Shown: positions 45,213 through 54,098 of the stretch, in pieces | How the letters are laid out: the number at the start of each line of letters is the position of its first letter | Position numbering within the stretch: position 1 is the stretch's first letter | Origin: Imperialibacter roseus | GTDB lineage: Bacteria; Bacteroidota; Bacteroidia; Cytophagales; Cyclobacteriaceae | Direction: 5' to 3' | Assembly: GCF_032999765.1 (NCBI RefSeq) | Contig: NZ_CP136051.1 | Coordinates: 4,792,501-4,856,500 of the forward strand | DNA: 64,000 nucleotides | The notes under the pieces: model-generated | What the model saw: only the letters and a program-made list of their open reading frames with translations | Told to the model about the DNA's origin: nothing | Databases searched by the model: none | Position numbers and translations under genes: made by a program

Positions 45213-46205
45213 CTACTTGTAGAAGGTTTCAGCAAACCCAAACTTAGGCTTTCTTCTGAGTACATACACCTCAAATCCTGCCTTTAAGAACCCCAGGCCA
45301 TACCCCACCAGCTGCACAAAAGCAGCAGGCACTGACAAGATGCCGGCAGGCAACCCATTTTTAATTGTTGAATCAACCAGAATGAAGGCGGAATAGATCA
45401 GAAGAGGAAGGAGCCGGTTGGCATTGAACAGCAGCGCCCACACAGCCAGAAAAATGACTGCAACCGCAAACAAGGCTGGAAAAGTATGCACGGCTTTTGT
45501 AGAGCCGGAGTGCAACAAGTGAAGATGAATTCTTGCCACCCCTGAGTTGAACACCTGCTTATAAAACTGTCGGAAATTGCTTCTGCGTTTGTGATACACC
45601 CAGGCATCTTCAATTAACACGCCCTTCATGCCTGCTTTTTCTGCTCTCAAACAAAGGTCAATGTCCTCGCCAAACCGCATCGCCCTGAAGCCTTCAATCT
45701 TTTGAAAAAGCATGGCTTCAACACCCATATTAAAGCTACGGGGTTTATATGCTTCCATCGATTTTCTTTTCCCACGGATACCACCGGTGGTTAGAAAAGA
45801 GGTCATGGAATAGTTGATGGCTTTTTGAGTGGCAGAAAAATCGGAAGCAGCCTTGTCGGGTCCGCCAAACAACGATGGTAGCTTTGGCAATGCGTCCAGC
45901 GCAGCAATATAACCCGGCGGCACTATCACATCCGAATCCAGGAAGATCAGCCACTGGCCTTTGGCCTGCGAAGCCCCGTTGTTTCGGGCTGCGCCGGGTC
46001 CGGCATTGGGTTGGAAAAGGTAGGTGAGGTCTAGCTTGCCGGCAAAGCTTTCAACCACTTTGTCAGCCTTTTGCTCCGAGCCGTCCTCCACAACGATCAC
46101 CTCAAAGTGAGTTGCCTGCTGGTCGCCTAAACTGGAAAGAAGCTCCCTGAGTTCGTCCGGCCGATTGTAAACCGGTACTATGAATGAGTATTTGGGCTTA
46201 GCCAT
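45213..46205 (-). CDS. Family 2 glycosyltransferase with C-terminal membrane segments
   Basis: A 330-residue GT2 enzyme. The GT-A fold has SFIVPVYNRPDEL, VVEDGSE and the DxD motif FLDSDVIVPP; further on GEDIDLCLRAEKAG. Hydrophobic segments near 245-310 suggest membrane anchoring with the active site in the cytoplasm. It is the last gene of the BatA-dihydroorotase-DUF4199-GT2 operon. Acceptor unknown. Confidence 0.87.
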   Translation of the reverse strand: MAKPKYSFIVPVYNRPDELRELLSSLGDQQATHFEVIVVEDGSEQKADKVVESFAGKLDLTYLFQPNAGPGAARNNGASQAKGQWLIFLDSDVIVPPGYIAALDALPKLPSLFGGPDKAASDFSATQKAINYSMTSFLTTGGIRGKRKSMEAYKPRSFNMGVEAMLFQKIEGFRAMRFGEDIDLCLRAEKAGMKGVLIEDAWVYHKRRSNFRQFYKQVFNSGVARIHLHLLHSGSTKAVHTFPALFAVAVIFLAVWALLFNANRLLPLLIYSAFILVDSTIKNGLPAGILSVPAAFVQLVGYGLGFLKAGFEVYVLRRKPKFGFAETFYK

Positions 46206-46214
46206 GGGCCAAAG

Positions 46215-47183
46215 CTATAAACCTGACCTCTCAATGACCAGATAATCTTCATTCTTATTGCTGGTGATTGTCATCATTTCAGCCAGGAAGCCAGCCAGAA
46301 AAAGCTGAACGCCCACCACTACTGCCAGCAGAGCGATGTAAAACAATGGCTGATCGACAATTTCCCTGACCGGAAGTTTGAGCCTGAGGTTGTTCCATTT
46401 TTCAAGCGCCATAAACCCGGTAACACCGGCTCCAAACACAAAAGTGAGTGTGCCCAAAGTACCGAAGAAGTGCATTGGGCGCCTTTTGAACCTGGTAACA
46501 AAAGAAATAGAAAGCAGGTCGAGAAAGCCGAAGATGAAGCGTTCCAGCCCAAACTTAGTTCTGCCATATTTTCTGGCGTGGTGCAGCACCTCTTTTTCAC
46601 CTATGCGAGAAAACCCGTTCCATTTGGCAATAAGCGGGATGTATCGGTGCATTTCGCCGTACACCTTGATGTTTTTTATTACCACAGACCTGTAAGCTTT
46701 CAGGCCACAGTTAAAATCGTGTAGCGGAATGCCTGACATGATGCGGGTAACGCCATTAAAAAATTTGGATGGAATGGTCTTGCCAATGGGATCGTGCCGC
46801 TTCTTTTTCCAGCCCGACACCAGGTCGTAGCCATCTTCCGTGATCATGCGGTAGAGCTCGGGAATTTCATCGGGGCTGTCCTGAAGATCGGCGTCCATGG
46901 TGATGACCACTTTGCCATCCGCTGCTGCAAAGCCTTCGTGCAGGGCAGCGGATTTACCGTAATTTCTGTTAAACCGTAAGCCTTTGATACAACTATTACC
47001 TATGCCTAGCTCCTGGATAGTTACCCAGCTGGCATCGGTGCTCCCGTCATCCACCAGTATCACCTCGTAGGTAAACTGGTTTTCCTGCATCACTTTTTGT
47101 ATCCATTCACACAATTCCTGTAATGATTCCTCTTCATTTTTGAGAGGAACCACTACAGAAATATCTGGCTTATTTTCGGTCAT
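46215..47183 (-). CDS. Family 2 glycosyltransferase (DPM1/GtrB type)
   Basis: A 322-residue polyprenyl-phosphate-type glycosyltransferase: SVVVPLKNEEESL, ILVDDGSTDAS, MDADLQDSPDEI, HHARKYGRTKFG, then two C-terminal TM helices (about 240-265 and 280-305). It probably transfers a sugar to a lipid carrier. The start overlaps the stop of the upstream DUF4199 gene by one base (TAATG), so expression is coupled. Confidence 0.88.
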   Translation of the reverse strand: MTENKPDISVVVPLKNEEESLQELCEWIQKVMQENQFTYEVILVDDGSTDASWVTIQELGIGNSCIKGLRFNRNYGKSAALHEGFAAADGKVVITMDADLQDSPDEIPELYRMITEDGYDLVSGWKKKRHDPIGKTIPSKFFNGVTRIMSGIPLHDFNCGLKAYRSVVIKNIKVYGEMHRYIPLIAKWNGFSRIGEKEVLHHARKYGRTKFGLERFIFGFLDLLSISFVTRFKRRPMHFFGTLGTLTFVFGAGVTGFMALEKWNNLRLKLPVREIVDQPLFYIALLAVVVGVQLFLAGFLAEMMTITSNKNEDYLVIERSGL

Positions 47184-47701
47184 TAAACTTCAAGTTGTGG
47201 ATCGGTCTTTTTTGTAATGGCAGACACAATCAGGCTCAATATAAAGCCGAAAAACAAAACGCCCACTATACCAAAGACAAACATCATTCCCGGATTCATG
47301 AATTTTTCCGTAATGGCCATCGCCTGATCAATCTGTGCATCTGGCGTGCCTTGCTCTTCCATATTGTATCTTGCCTTTTCCATCATAGTTTCCACAAACG
47401 TTGGATCAACAAAGGTTATGTATATAAAGGAGAAAACGGAGCTAATCACCCCGCCAACCAGTGATATCCAAAACCCGATTCCGAGGCCCTGGCCAAATGA
47501 AAGGAATCCGTCTCCGTCCTCTTTGTATTTCTTATGAGCAAGAAAGATGACAACTGCTAAAAAAATGTAGTTGATCCATGATGCCCATGATTCAAATACC
47601 AGCCCGGTCAATTGAAGGACAAGGCCATAAATAATCATTACCACACCAGCAATAACGCCGTATTGCAAACCTACTCCTCTTGTTGTTACTTGTTGTTCCA
47701 T
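47183..47701 (-). CDS. DUF4199 membrane protein
   Basis: A 172-residue protein with about four TM helices (YGVIAGVVMIIYGLVL; YIFLAVVIFLAHKKYKEDGDGFLSFGQG; IGFWISLVGGVISSVFSFIYITF; FVFGIVGVLFFGFILSLIVSAI). Conserved GFLSFGQG-like loop. Family of unknown function. It is encoded next to a second member and translationally coupled to the GT2 gene downstream. Confidence 0.8.
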   Translation of the reverse strand: MEQQVTTRGVGLQYGVIAGVVMIIYGLVLQLTGLVFESWASWINYIFLAVVIFLAHKKYKEDGDGFLSFGQGLGIGFWISLVGGVISSVFSFIYITFVDPTFVETMMEKARYNMEEQGTPDAQIDQAMAITEKFMNPGMMFVFGIVGVLFFGFILSLIVSAITKKTDPQLEV

Positions 47702-47705
47702 GGTT

Positions 47706-48227
47706 TTAGTTTTTAGGTTTCGTTCTTAATATCATAGATAACATGATAGTAAACAAAAGGCCAAGGATGCATTTCTTCAATAGATTGTCCAAGGAGACAA
47801 TAAAGGCAGTGGTAGCTTCTACGTCTGTTACTGTTTTGTCGTAGGTAGCCTGCCCCATTTCTTCAATTACCCTTGCTTTGCCGCTTTCAAGTATCTCTAC
47901 CTTATTGGTAATGAATTCTGCCAAAAGATTACAGTCGCAAAACTCGAGAAACAAAATGATAAAGACACTGGACACCAGCGCAATGATTATATAGCAGAAA
48001 AAACCAACTGTCATTCCCTGCCAAAAAAACATCAAACGGCCATTGTGCACATCCCTGAATTCACGGATGCTCACAAACAGAAACAATGGCAACAGCATAA
48101 AATCGAAGGGCTGCAGCATTAAAAGAGGGTTTTCACCCAGCAGGAAAAGCACCACAAAAACCAGCACCACCAGCAAGCCTCCAGCTATCCCGTACTTCAG
48201 GGGTACCTTGATCAATGGATTCTTCAT
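47706..48227 (-). CDS. DUF4199 membrane protein (second copy)
   Basis: A 173-residue paralogue of the following gene, with the same four-helix layout and a loop RLMFFWQGMTVGF at the matching position. It follows the dihydroorotase homologue by 6 nt and precedes the other DUF4199 gene by 4 nt. The two could form a heteromeric membrane complex; inference only. Confidence 0.75.
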   Translation of the reverse strand: MKNPLIKVPLKYGIAGGLLVVLVFVVLFLLGENPLLMLQPFDFMLLPLFLFVSIREFRDVHNGRLMFFWQGMTVGFFCYIIIALVSSVFIILFLEFCDCNLLAEFITNKVEILESGKARVIEEMGQATYDKTVTDVEATTAFIVSLDNLLKKCILGLLFTIMLSMILRTKPKN

Positions 48228-48233
48228 GCCAGC

Positions 48234-49508
48234 TTAGTTGATGATTTGAACAAGGCCATTATTGGCAACCGCTGCCACCATGCCAGTCAGTTCTTTTCCA
48301 AAAAATGGATTGTTGACAGATTTACTAAGGTTGGTTTTTTTATCGAGCATCCACCTGGTGGACGTGCTGGCCACTGTCAGGCAGGCGTCAGCACCAACCT
48401 CCAGAGCAACAGCAGGCAAGCCTAGCACCTTTCTCGGCCCATCGAAAACGGCGGGCAGCGACTGCTCCAGCGAAAGCTCGCCTTTGAGGTCCAGTTGGTT
48501 GAGCACAGGCCAGAGGGTTTGAAGCCCGGTGATGCCAAATTCGGCCAGGTCAAACTCCAGCTTTTTGCTCTCCTCATCCTGCGGCTCATGCGCCGACACA
48601 ATGGTGTCGATGGTGCCATCCTTCACGCCGGCAATCAGCGCCTTTCTGTCCTTTTCGGTGCGGAAGGGAGGTGACACTTTGTAGTTGGTATCGAAGGTGC
48701 TCAGGTAGGTGTCGTTGAAACAAAGGTGGTGTACTGATACGTCGCAAGTCACTGCAAGGCCACGTTTTTTGGCTTTTTTGATCATATCGACAGCCTCAGC
48801 GGATGACACCTGTGAAAAATGGATCTTTCCACCAGCGTACTCCAGTATTCTCAGATCCCGCTCCACCATGATGGTTTCGCCAGCCACCGGCACACCTCTC
48901 ATGCCCAACCTGGTGCTTTGCACTCCTTCATGCATCACGCCAAACTTTGCCAGCCACTTGTCTTCCGGCCTGTTCATCAACAAGCCATTGAGTGGCTGCA
49001 GATATTGCAGGGTTTTCAACAGGATATCCGTGTTCCAGATGGGGTCGTGGCCATCGGTAAAAGCGACAGCACCCGCATGGTGCAGATCGATCATTTCACT
49101 CAGCTCCTCCCCTTTGCGCCCAAGTGTAACGGCAGCCATCGGATGAACCGTGGTCACTTTGCCTCGTCCCTTTGACTTTAGGTACTCGATATCGTTCTTC
49201 GTTTGTATGGTGGGGTGGGTGTCGGGCAGCAGGCACACATCTGAGAAACCTCCTGCGGCGGCAGCTTTCAACCCGGAGTTCAGGTCTTCTTTGTGCTCCA
49301 TGCCCGGGTCGCAAAAATTAGCCCGCAGATCGAACCAGCCTGGCGTTACGATCAGGTCTTTGCCCTCGATAATCTTTCCTGCACTGTTAGTTTCCTTCAA
49401 GCCCAGGTAGTCGATTTTCCCATTTTTTATGGAAAGGTGGACTTTTTTCAGATGGAATTCCGAGGAGGGGTTGATCAGTTTTACACCTTTCAGGTATAGG
49501 CTACTCAT
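48234..49508 (-). CDS. Dihydroorotase homologue lacking metal ligands (PyrC'-like)
   Basis: A 424-residue amidohydrolase of the dihydroorotase type I family over its full length. The metal-binding residues have been lost. The HxH motif of the family (GFxDxHxHxxxPG) is here WFDLRANFCDPG (R62, N64). The second metal site is NRPED (R180 in place of the His). CHVST is FSQVSS (Q233), and the catalytic TDHAPH is SAHEPQ (Ala306 in place of Asp). It should not be a dihydroorotase. In other bacteria inactive PyrC' proteins hold aspartate transcarbamoylase together, but no pyrB is seen here. ATGA overlap with the preceding BatA gene. Confidence 0.85.
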   Translation of the reverse strand: MSSLYLKGVKLINPSSEFHLKKVHLSIKNGKIDYLGLKETNSAGKIIEGKDLIVTPGWFDLRANFCDPGMEHKEDLNSGLKAAAAGGFSDVCLLPDTHPTIQTKNDIEYLKSKGRGKVTTVHPMAAVTLGRKGEELSEMIDLHHAGAVAFTDGHDPIWNTDILLKTLQYLQPLNGLLMNRPEDKWLAKFGVMHEGVQSTRLGMRGVPVAGETIMVERDLRILEYAGGKIHFSQVSSAEAVDMIKKAKKRGLAVTCDVSVHHLCFNDTYLSTFDTNYKVSPPFRTEKDRKALIAGVKDGTIDTIVSAHEPQDEESKKLEFDLAEFGITGLQTLWPVLNQLDLKGELSLEQSLPAVFDGPRKVLGLPAVALEVGADACLTVASTSTRWMLDKKTNLSKSVNNPFFGKELTGMVAAVANNGLVQIIN

Positions 49509-51490
49509 AGGAAACGAAGTAATAAGACCTCAATAAGTAAAAATGCTAACGCCAAAATTAAGGCATATTTCCACAATTCCTTTCCATTGAAGCGTTCGTT
49601 CAAATTCTTTTCGAGATCTTCCGGTGAGAGCACATTGATAATCTCTTTTTTCTCCACCGTGTTGAACAACTCCAACACCGACTCTTCCGGCAAAGGTTTG
49701 AGTTGCGATTCGCCTTTCTCCAGATTGAACGCCAGTGCATCCACCAGTTCGTCCCTGAACTTCACGTCGTAGTAGCCAGCCTGCATCATAAACCTGGGCA
49801 GCTCCAGCCTTACATTGGCCCCCACCGCCTGCTGACCGGGCACAATTTCCTGCCCGTTGCCGCTGAGCTTGTACAGTTCGGTATCAGTTACTTCCGACCC
49901 ATTGACGGTGAGCAGTATTTCATCAAGCGTATAGTAAAGTCGGCCCTTTGTGCTTCGGGCACCGATAGCCATTTTGTACATGATGGGCACAAACAAGGCG
50001 TTGTTGGAAAACGTGCTGCTGGTCGGCGCCAGAGAAGAAGCCAGCAGGTACAAAACCCCCGAAGAGGCATTTGCTCGGGTCAAATAGGGAGCGCCTGACC
50101 TGTATTTCAGCAAATGACCGCCATTGTTACCCCAGCTCATTTGCATAGCAGCGGCCGGCATTTCCATTTTCTCGGAAGAGGCCTCAAAAATGTTTTTAAA
50201 GAAAGGGTTATTGAGATCGGGTTGAGCAATCTCCTGCAGGTTGGTTTGCACACTTTGCCTGAGCGCACTGTAGATATTCGCCCACCCGCTATCAAAACTT
50301 TGGGACGATGGAATGATCAAGACCGTTCTCCCATTATCGAGCGAGCTCTTGATAAAAGCTTCCAGGCCGCTGTTTAGCTGATCCACCTCGTTGATCACCA
50401 GCAACTCGGCATCCTCAAAGCTCCCGTAGTCAATATTGCCAGCATCGAAGGACTGCAAATCGAATAAAAGCTCGTTGGCAAACACCCTGCCAATGGCAGA
50501 AGAGGCTGTTCTGCCACGAATCTCCATAATGCGCACCCTGGGCGACTGGTTCAGCGTCAGGTAGAACTCATTGTCGAAAAGAATAGGGAAATCGTCAATG
50601 CTGAGATGGCACCGGTTGAAGTCCTCGAGCGCCATGTTGAGTTCAAATGAAAGGGTGGTTTGCCCATTGGGTACCAGGTCGGTAGTGAGCGCCCCCACCT
50701 GAATATCGTTGACAAAAAACTTGACCGGCATATCAGTTTTTATTTCCTCGCCCGTATTGCGAAGCGAAACGAAAAGGGTGTTGGTTTGACCCTCTATTAG
50801 AAAAGGGCTTTCGAGGTACACCGTGTCGATGAAAATATTGGCGGAAACAGGAAAGGAAATTGGCAGCAGCTTGAAATTGTTGACGGAGTCGCCATCCGAT
50901 ACCGGCTGCTCAGGGTTGTAGGCAAAGTCGCTGATCCAGTAAATGTCTTTTTCAGTGGCGCCCAGCTCCATTCGGCCAATGATCTCGTCGGGCGATCGCA
51001 CGATAGATGAGTAGCTCAGCTCAGTAAGCAACTCCTCCACATCCACCTTGCTTTTGGCATGATTGGAAAACGGCGCAAAATCGTTGGTGATAAGCTGAAA
51101 GCGTGTTTCTCTTGGGTAAGCCTTGAGCACTTCACTGATCATGCCAATGCTTATGTCCAGCCCGGGCGCTTCTGTACCCGTCAGGTTGCTCATGCTCTGC
51201 GAGTTGTCGAGGTACAGCACCACGTCGCCGCTCAGCTGCTTGCCGTCGTTGGAAGGCAGGAAAGGCTGCGCAAAGGCCATGACAAGGAAAAAGACGGTCG
51301 CTAGCCTGGAAAACAGCACCAGCCAATGTTTCAGCTTTAGCTTGGAGCTGCTCGTTTGCTTCACATGCTTGAGCATGTTCACATTGGAGAAATATATTTT
51401 TTTCGCCCTGCGAAAATTAAACAGGTGAATGAGGATCGGAATAGAAAGTGCAAGAAGAGCCCAAAGGAATTGAGGAAATAGAAAATTCAT
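49505..51490 (-). CDS. BatA-domain / von Willebrand A protein
   Basis: A 661-residue membrane protein. The N-terminal BatA domain (FPQFLWALLALSIPILIHLFNFRRAKKIYFS) has two TM helices, followed by a VWA-like region (VVLYLDNSQSMSN, with a DxSxS metal-site pattern). A long extracytoplasmic beta-rich part follows, with a last TM helix at the C-terminus. It is the first gene of the operon that continues with the dihydroorotase homologue, and stop and start overlap (ATGA). Related Bat proteins are linked to stress tolerance. Function otherwise unknown. Confidence 0.82.
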   Translation of the reverse strand: MNFLFPQFLWALLALSIPILIHLFNFRRAKKIYFSNVNMLKHVKQTSSSKLKLKHWLVLFSRLATVFFLVMAFAQPFLPSNDGKQLSGDVVLYLDNSQSMSNLTGTEAPGLDISIGMISEVLKAYPRETRFQLITNDFAPFSNHAKSKVDVEELLTELSYSSIVRSPDEIIGRMELGATEKDIYWISDFAYNPEQPVSDGDSVNNFKLLPISFPVSANIFIDTVYLESPFLIEGQTNTLFVSLRNTGEEIKTDMPVKFFVNDIQVGALTTDLVPNGQTTLSFELNMALEDFNRCHLSIDDFPILFDNEFYLTLNQSPRVRIMEIRGRTASSAIGRVFANELLFDLQSFDAGNIDYGSFEDAELLVINEVDQLNSGLEAFIKSSLDNGRTVLIIPSSQSFDSGWANIYSALRQSVQTNLQEIAQPDLNNPFFKNIFEASSEKMEMPAAAMQMSWGNNGGHLLKYRSGAPYLTRANASSGVLYLLASSLAPTSSTFSNNALFVPIMYKMAIGARSTKGRLYYTLDEILLTVNGSEVTDTELYKLSGNGQEIVPGQQAVGANVRLELPRFMMQAGYYDVKFRDELVDALAFNLEKGESQLKPLPEESVLELFNTVEKKEIINVLSPEDLEKNLNERFNGKELWKYALILALAFLLIEVLLLRFL

Positions 51491-51624
51491 GAAATGACTG
51501 TCTTCTTCTTTTTGTTAATCTCTAAACGGAATCCAAAGTAGAAGGATTGCCGATGATTTGGAAAGATAATGGAAAGCTTTGTCATATTTTTTCTATCAAG
51601 GGTATTAAGCCCTAACTTTAAGGT

Positions 51625-52251
51625 ATGAACAATCGGCGGTACGTAAGCTTCTTGGCCCTCATTGGGCTGATTACTGGTCAGCTACTGAGCATTGGTGTGC
51701 TGGCGCAAACTATTCCCACCGACCTTGGCAATTTCAGTGAGTCGCTCAGGAAAATTGAGTTAGAAAACTACGGCGGCCAGCCCTATTCGCTTTCTTCTTT
51801 CGAAAACCAAAAACTCACCCTTTTGATCCTAATGGCCCACGATTGCCCTATTTGCCAGCAGTACACAGGCAAGTTCAGGGAATTGGCGCAAGTAGAGGGA
51901 CTTAGCGTGATAGGGATTGCTCCCAGCGAAGGAGAAACCAAAGAAACCGCTGCGGCTTTTGCTGCCAAATACAAATTCGGCTTCCCCATTCTGCTCGACA
52001 GCCACCAGGTGGTCACTCATATTCTGAAAGCCAAAGTAACTCCTGAAGTTTTTCTTTTCAACCGAACGGGCGACCTGCTCTACAGGGGCAAAATAGACAA
52101 TTGGTTTTATGAGTTGGGCAAGTACCGAAACGTCGTCACCGAGCACTACCTCGACGATGCCATTGCCGCCGCTTTTGCCGGCAAAGCCATCAACCCAAAC
52201 AAAACGGAACCTATTGGCTGCATGCTCAACATGAGTATGAAACACCACTAA
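51625..52251 (+). CDS. Secreted redoxin (AhpC/TSA-type thioredoxin fold)
   Basis: A 208-residue protein with a signal peptide (VLAQ) and a thioredoxin-like fold. The active site is CPIC (C74, C77), in the setting LMAHDCPICQQY. A second loop has VTPEVFLFN with the cis-Pro. The ending (TEPIGCMLN) adds a further Cys. Probably a periplasmic disulfide/peroxide redox protein. Comparable redoxin domains occur next to cytochrome c/copper-monooxygenase domains in other bacteria; the fusion of that type in this window lies about 40 kb away. Confidence 0.75.
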   Translation: MNNRRYVSFLALIGLITGQLLSIGVLAQTIPTDLGNFSESLRKIELENYGGQPYSLSSFENQKLTLLILMAHDCPICQQYTGKFRELAQVEGLSVIGIAPSEGETKETAAAFAAKYKFGFPILLDSHQVVTHILKAKVTPEVFLFNRTGDLLYRGKIDNWFYELGKYRNVVTEHYLDDAIAAAFAGKAINPNKTEPIGCMLNMSMKHH

Positions 52252-52335
52252 TCGGCTGGGAAATAGCCTACAGTTTCCCCGCTACCCTTTGCACAAACCA
52301 GTTCGGCGAAATCGGCAGTTTCATTTTTGCCGTCC

Positions 52336-52343
52336 TAAATTTG
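52336..52343 (+). promoter_or_regulatory. -7 box for the GlgP-like gene
   Basis: TAAATTTG fits TAnnTTTG, 40 nt before the ATG at 52384. Confidence 0.4.
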
Positions 52344-52383
52344 TTTTGCCTATTTTCGCTCACCAAAACAAGCACAATCAATT

Positions 52384-54036
52384 ATGAGTCAATATAGTAA
52401 GTGGTATCACCCCTATAAATACGATGCTAAGTACAAGAAGAAGGTAGCCTACTTTAGCATGGAATTTGCCATTGACCAGGCACTGAAAATTTACTCCGGA
52501 GGCCTTGGGTTTCTGGCAGGCTCCCACATGCGCAGTGCTTATGAGCTTAAGCAGAACCTGGTTGGCGTTGGCATACTGTGGCAGTACGGCTACTACGACC
52601 AAACCCGCAACATGGATCAGTCGCTGGGCGCTGTGTGGACAGAGAAAAACTACAGCTTTCTGGAAGACACGGGTATCATTGTCGATGTTCCCATTTTCGA
52701 CAATGGCAGTGTGAAGGCCAAGGCGTATGCCCTCAAGGCCGACACCTTTGGCAGTGCGCCCATCTATCTGCTGAGCACCGATATTCCAGAGAATGACTAC
52801 CTGTCACGCACGATTACCCACAGGCTTTACGAAGACAACGAGCTGACAAGGGTTGCGCAAAGCATGGTGCTGGGCGTGGGTGGCTACAAGGTGATTGAAG
52901 CCCTGGGCGGTGCCGACATTTACCACCTCAACGAAGGCCACGGATTGCCAGCCTTTACTCACATGTATGCGCAGGCAGCCGATAAAAAGAAGCTGAAGAG
53001 CAAATGCGTATTCACCACGCATACACCGGAAAAAGCCGGCAATGAAGAACATTCCCTTGAGCTGCTGAACAAAATTGGCTTTTTCCCTACTGGCTGGAAG
53101 CAGGAAGAAGTAGATTGGATCACGGACAAATCGGGTAAAGTGAGCTACACGGTGGCTGCGTTGCGGCTGGCCAAAAAAGCCAATGCGGTGTCAAAAATCC
53201 ACGCCAAGGTGTCGAAAGAAATGTGGGGCACATTTAAAGATACGTGTGAAATAATCCCCATTACCAACTCTCAAAATGTGAGCTACTGGGCCGACAAAGA
53301 GCTGAACACCGCCCTGGAGAAAAATAATGACAAGGCTTTGATAGCCAGAAAGAAGGAGATGAAAAGCGAGCTTTTCAAAATTGTGGCCGATCAGTCGGGA
53401 AAGCTGTTCGACCCTGACGTACTCACCATCGTGTGGGCCAGAAGGTTTGCTGCCTACAAAAGGCCCGACCTGCTGCTCAAAGACTTCGACAGGTTCCGAA
53501 AGCTGGTTACCAACACCAAAAGACCCGTGCAAATCATTTGGGCAGGCAAGCCCTACCCCAAAGACTACGGCGCCATCGACATCTTTAACCACCTCGTGAG
53601 GGTGTCCAAAGAGTTTGCCAATTGCACGGTGCTGACAGGCTATGAGCTGGCACTGAGCCGCTCACTGAAAAACGGCAGCGACATTTGGTTGAACACGCCC
53701 AGAAAGCCCAGAGAAGCTTCAGGCACCAGCGGCATGACAGCAAGCATGAATGGCAGCGTGAATTTATCGATTCAGGATGGCTGGATTCCGGAGTTTGGCA
53801 AGCACGGTGTCAACAGCTACCTGATTCCTGACGGCACCGACTTCAACGACCATCCAAAGCTGGACCAGGAGGACTTTGAGGGGATGTACAAGATCCTTGA
53901 AAAGGAGATTCTTCCTACTTACTACGACAAGCCCGAAAAGTGGCTGGAAGTGATGAAAAACAGTATGAGAGATGTGGTGCCGTATTTCAGCAGCCACAGA
54001 ATGGCCGACGAGTATTACGAAAAACTTTACTCATAA
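52384..54036 (+). CDS. glgP: Alpha-glucan phosphorylase homologue lacking the PLP lysine
   Basis: A 550-residue GT35-family protein of the short (archaeal/bacterial alpha-glucan phosphorylase) type. It has KVAYFSMEFAI, IYSGGLGFLAG, LNEGHGLPAF, CVFTTHTPEKAGNEEH and DGWIPEF. The cofactor motif EASGTSGMK of the family reads EASGTSGMT (Thr452, codon ACA at 53737-53739), so the lysine that forms the Schiff base with pyridoxal phosphate is absent. Either the protein is not a PLP-dependent phosphorylase or the lineage uses another residue. A strong terminator follows. Confidence 0.85.
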   Translation: MSQYSKWYHPYKYDAKYKKKVAYFSMEFAIDQALKIYSGGLGFLAGSHMRSAYELKQNLVGVGILWQYGYYDQTRNMDQSLGAVWTEKNYSFLEDTGIIVDVPIFDNGSVKAKAYALKADTFGSAPIYLLSTDIPENDYLSRTITHRLYEDNELTRVAQSMVLGVGGYKVIEALGGADIYHLNEGHGLPAFTHMYAQAADKKKLKSKCVFTTHTPEKAGNEEHSLELLNKIGFFPTGWKQEEVDWITDKSGKVSYTVAALRLAKKANAVSKIHAKVSKEMWGTFKDTCEIIPITNSQNVSYWADKELNTALEKNNDKALIARKKEMKSELFKIVADQSGKLFDPDVLTIVWARRFAAYKRPDLLLKDFDRFRKLVTNTKRPVQIIWAGKPYPKDYGAIDIFNHLVRVSKEFANCTVLTGYELALSRSLKNGSDIWLNTPRKPREASGTSGMTASMNGSVNLSIQDGWIPEFGKHGVNSYLIPDGTDFNDHPKLDQEDFEGMYKILEKEILPTYYDKPEKWLEVMKNSMRDVVPYFSSHRMADEYYEKLYS

Positions 54037-54045
54037 AGCAATTGG

Positions 54046-54077
54046 GGCAGTTGATTGGATCAACTGCCTTTATTTTT
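54046..54077 (+). terminator. Terminator after the GlgP-like gene
   Basis: A perfect 10-bp stem, GGCAGTTGAT / ATCAACTGCC with a TGG loop, is followed by a T-rich tract. Confidence 0.9.
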
Positions 54078-54098
54078 TCAACTGAACTTAAAAAGGCT

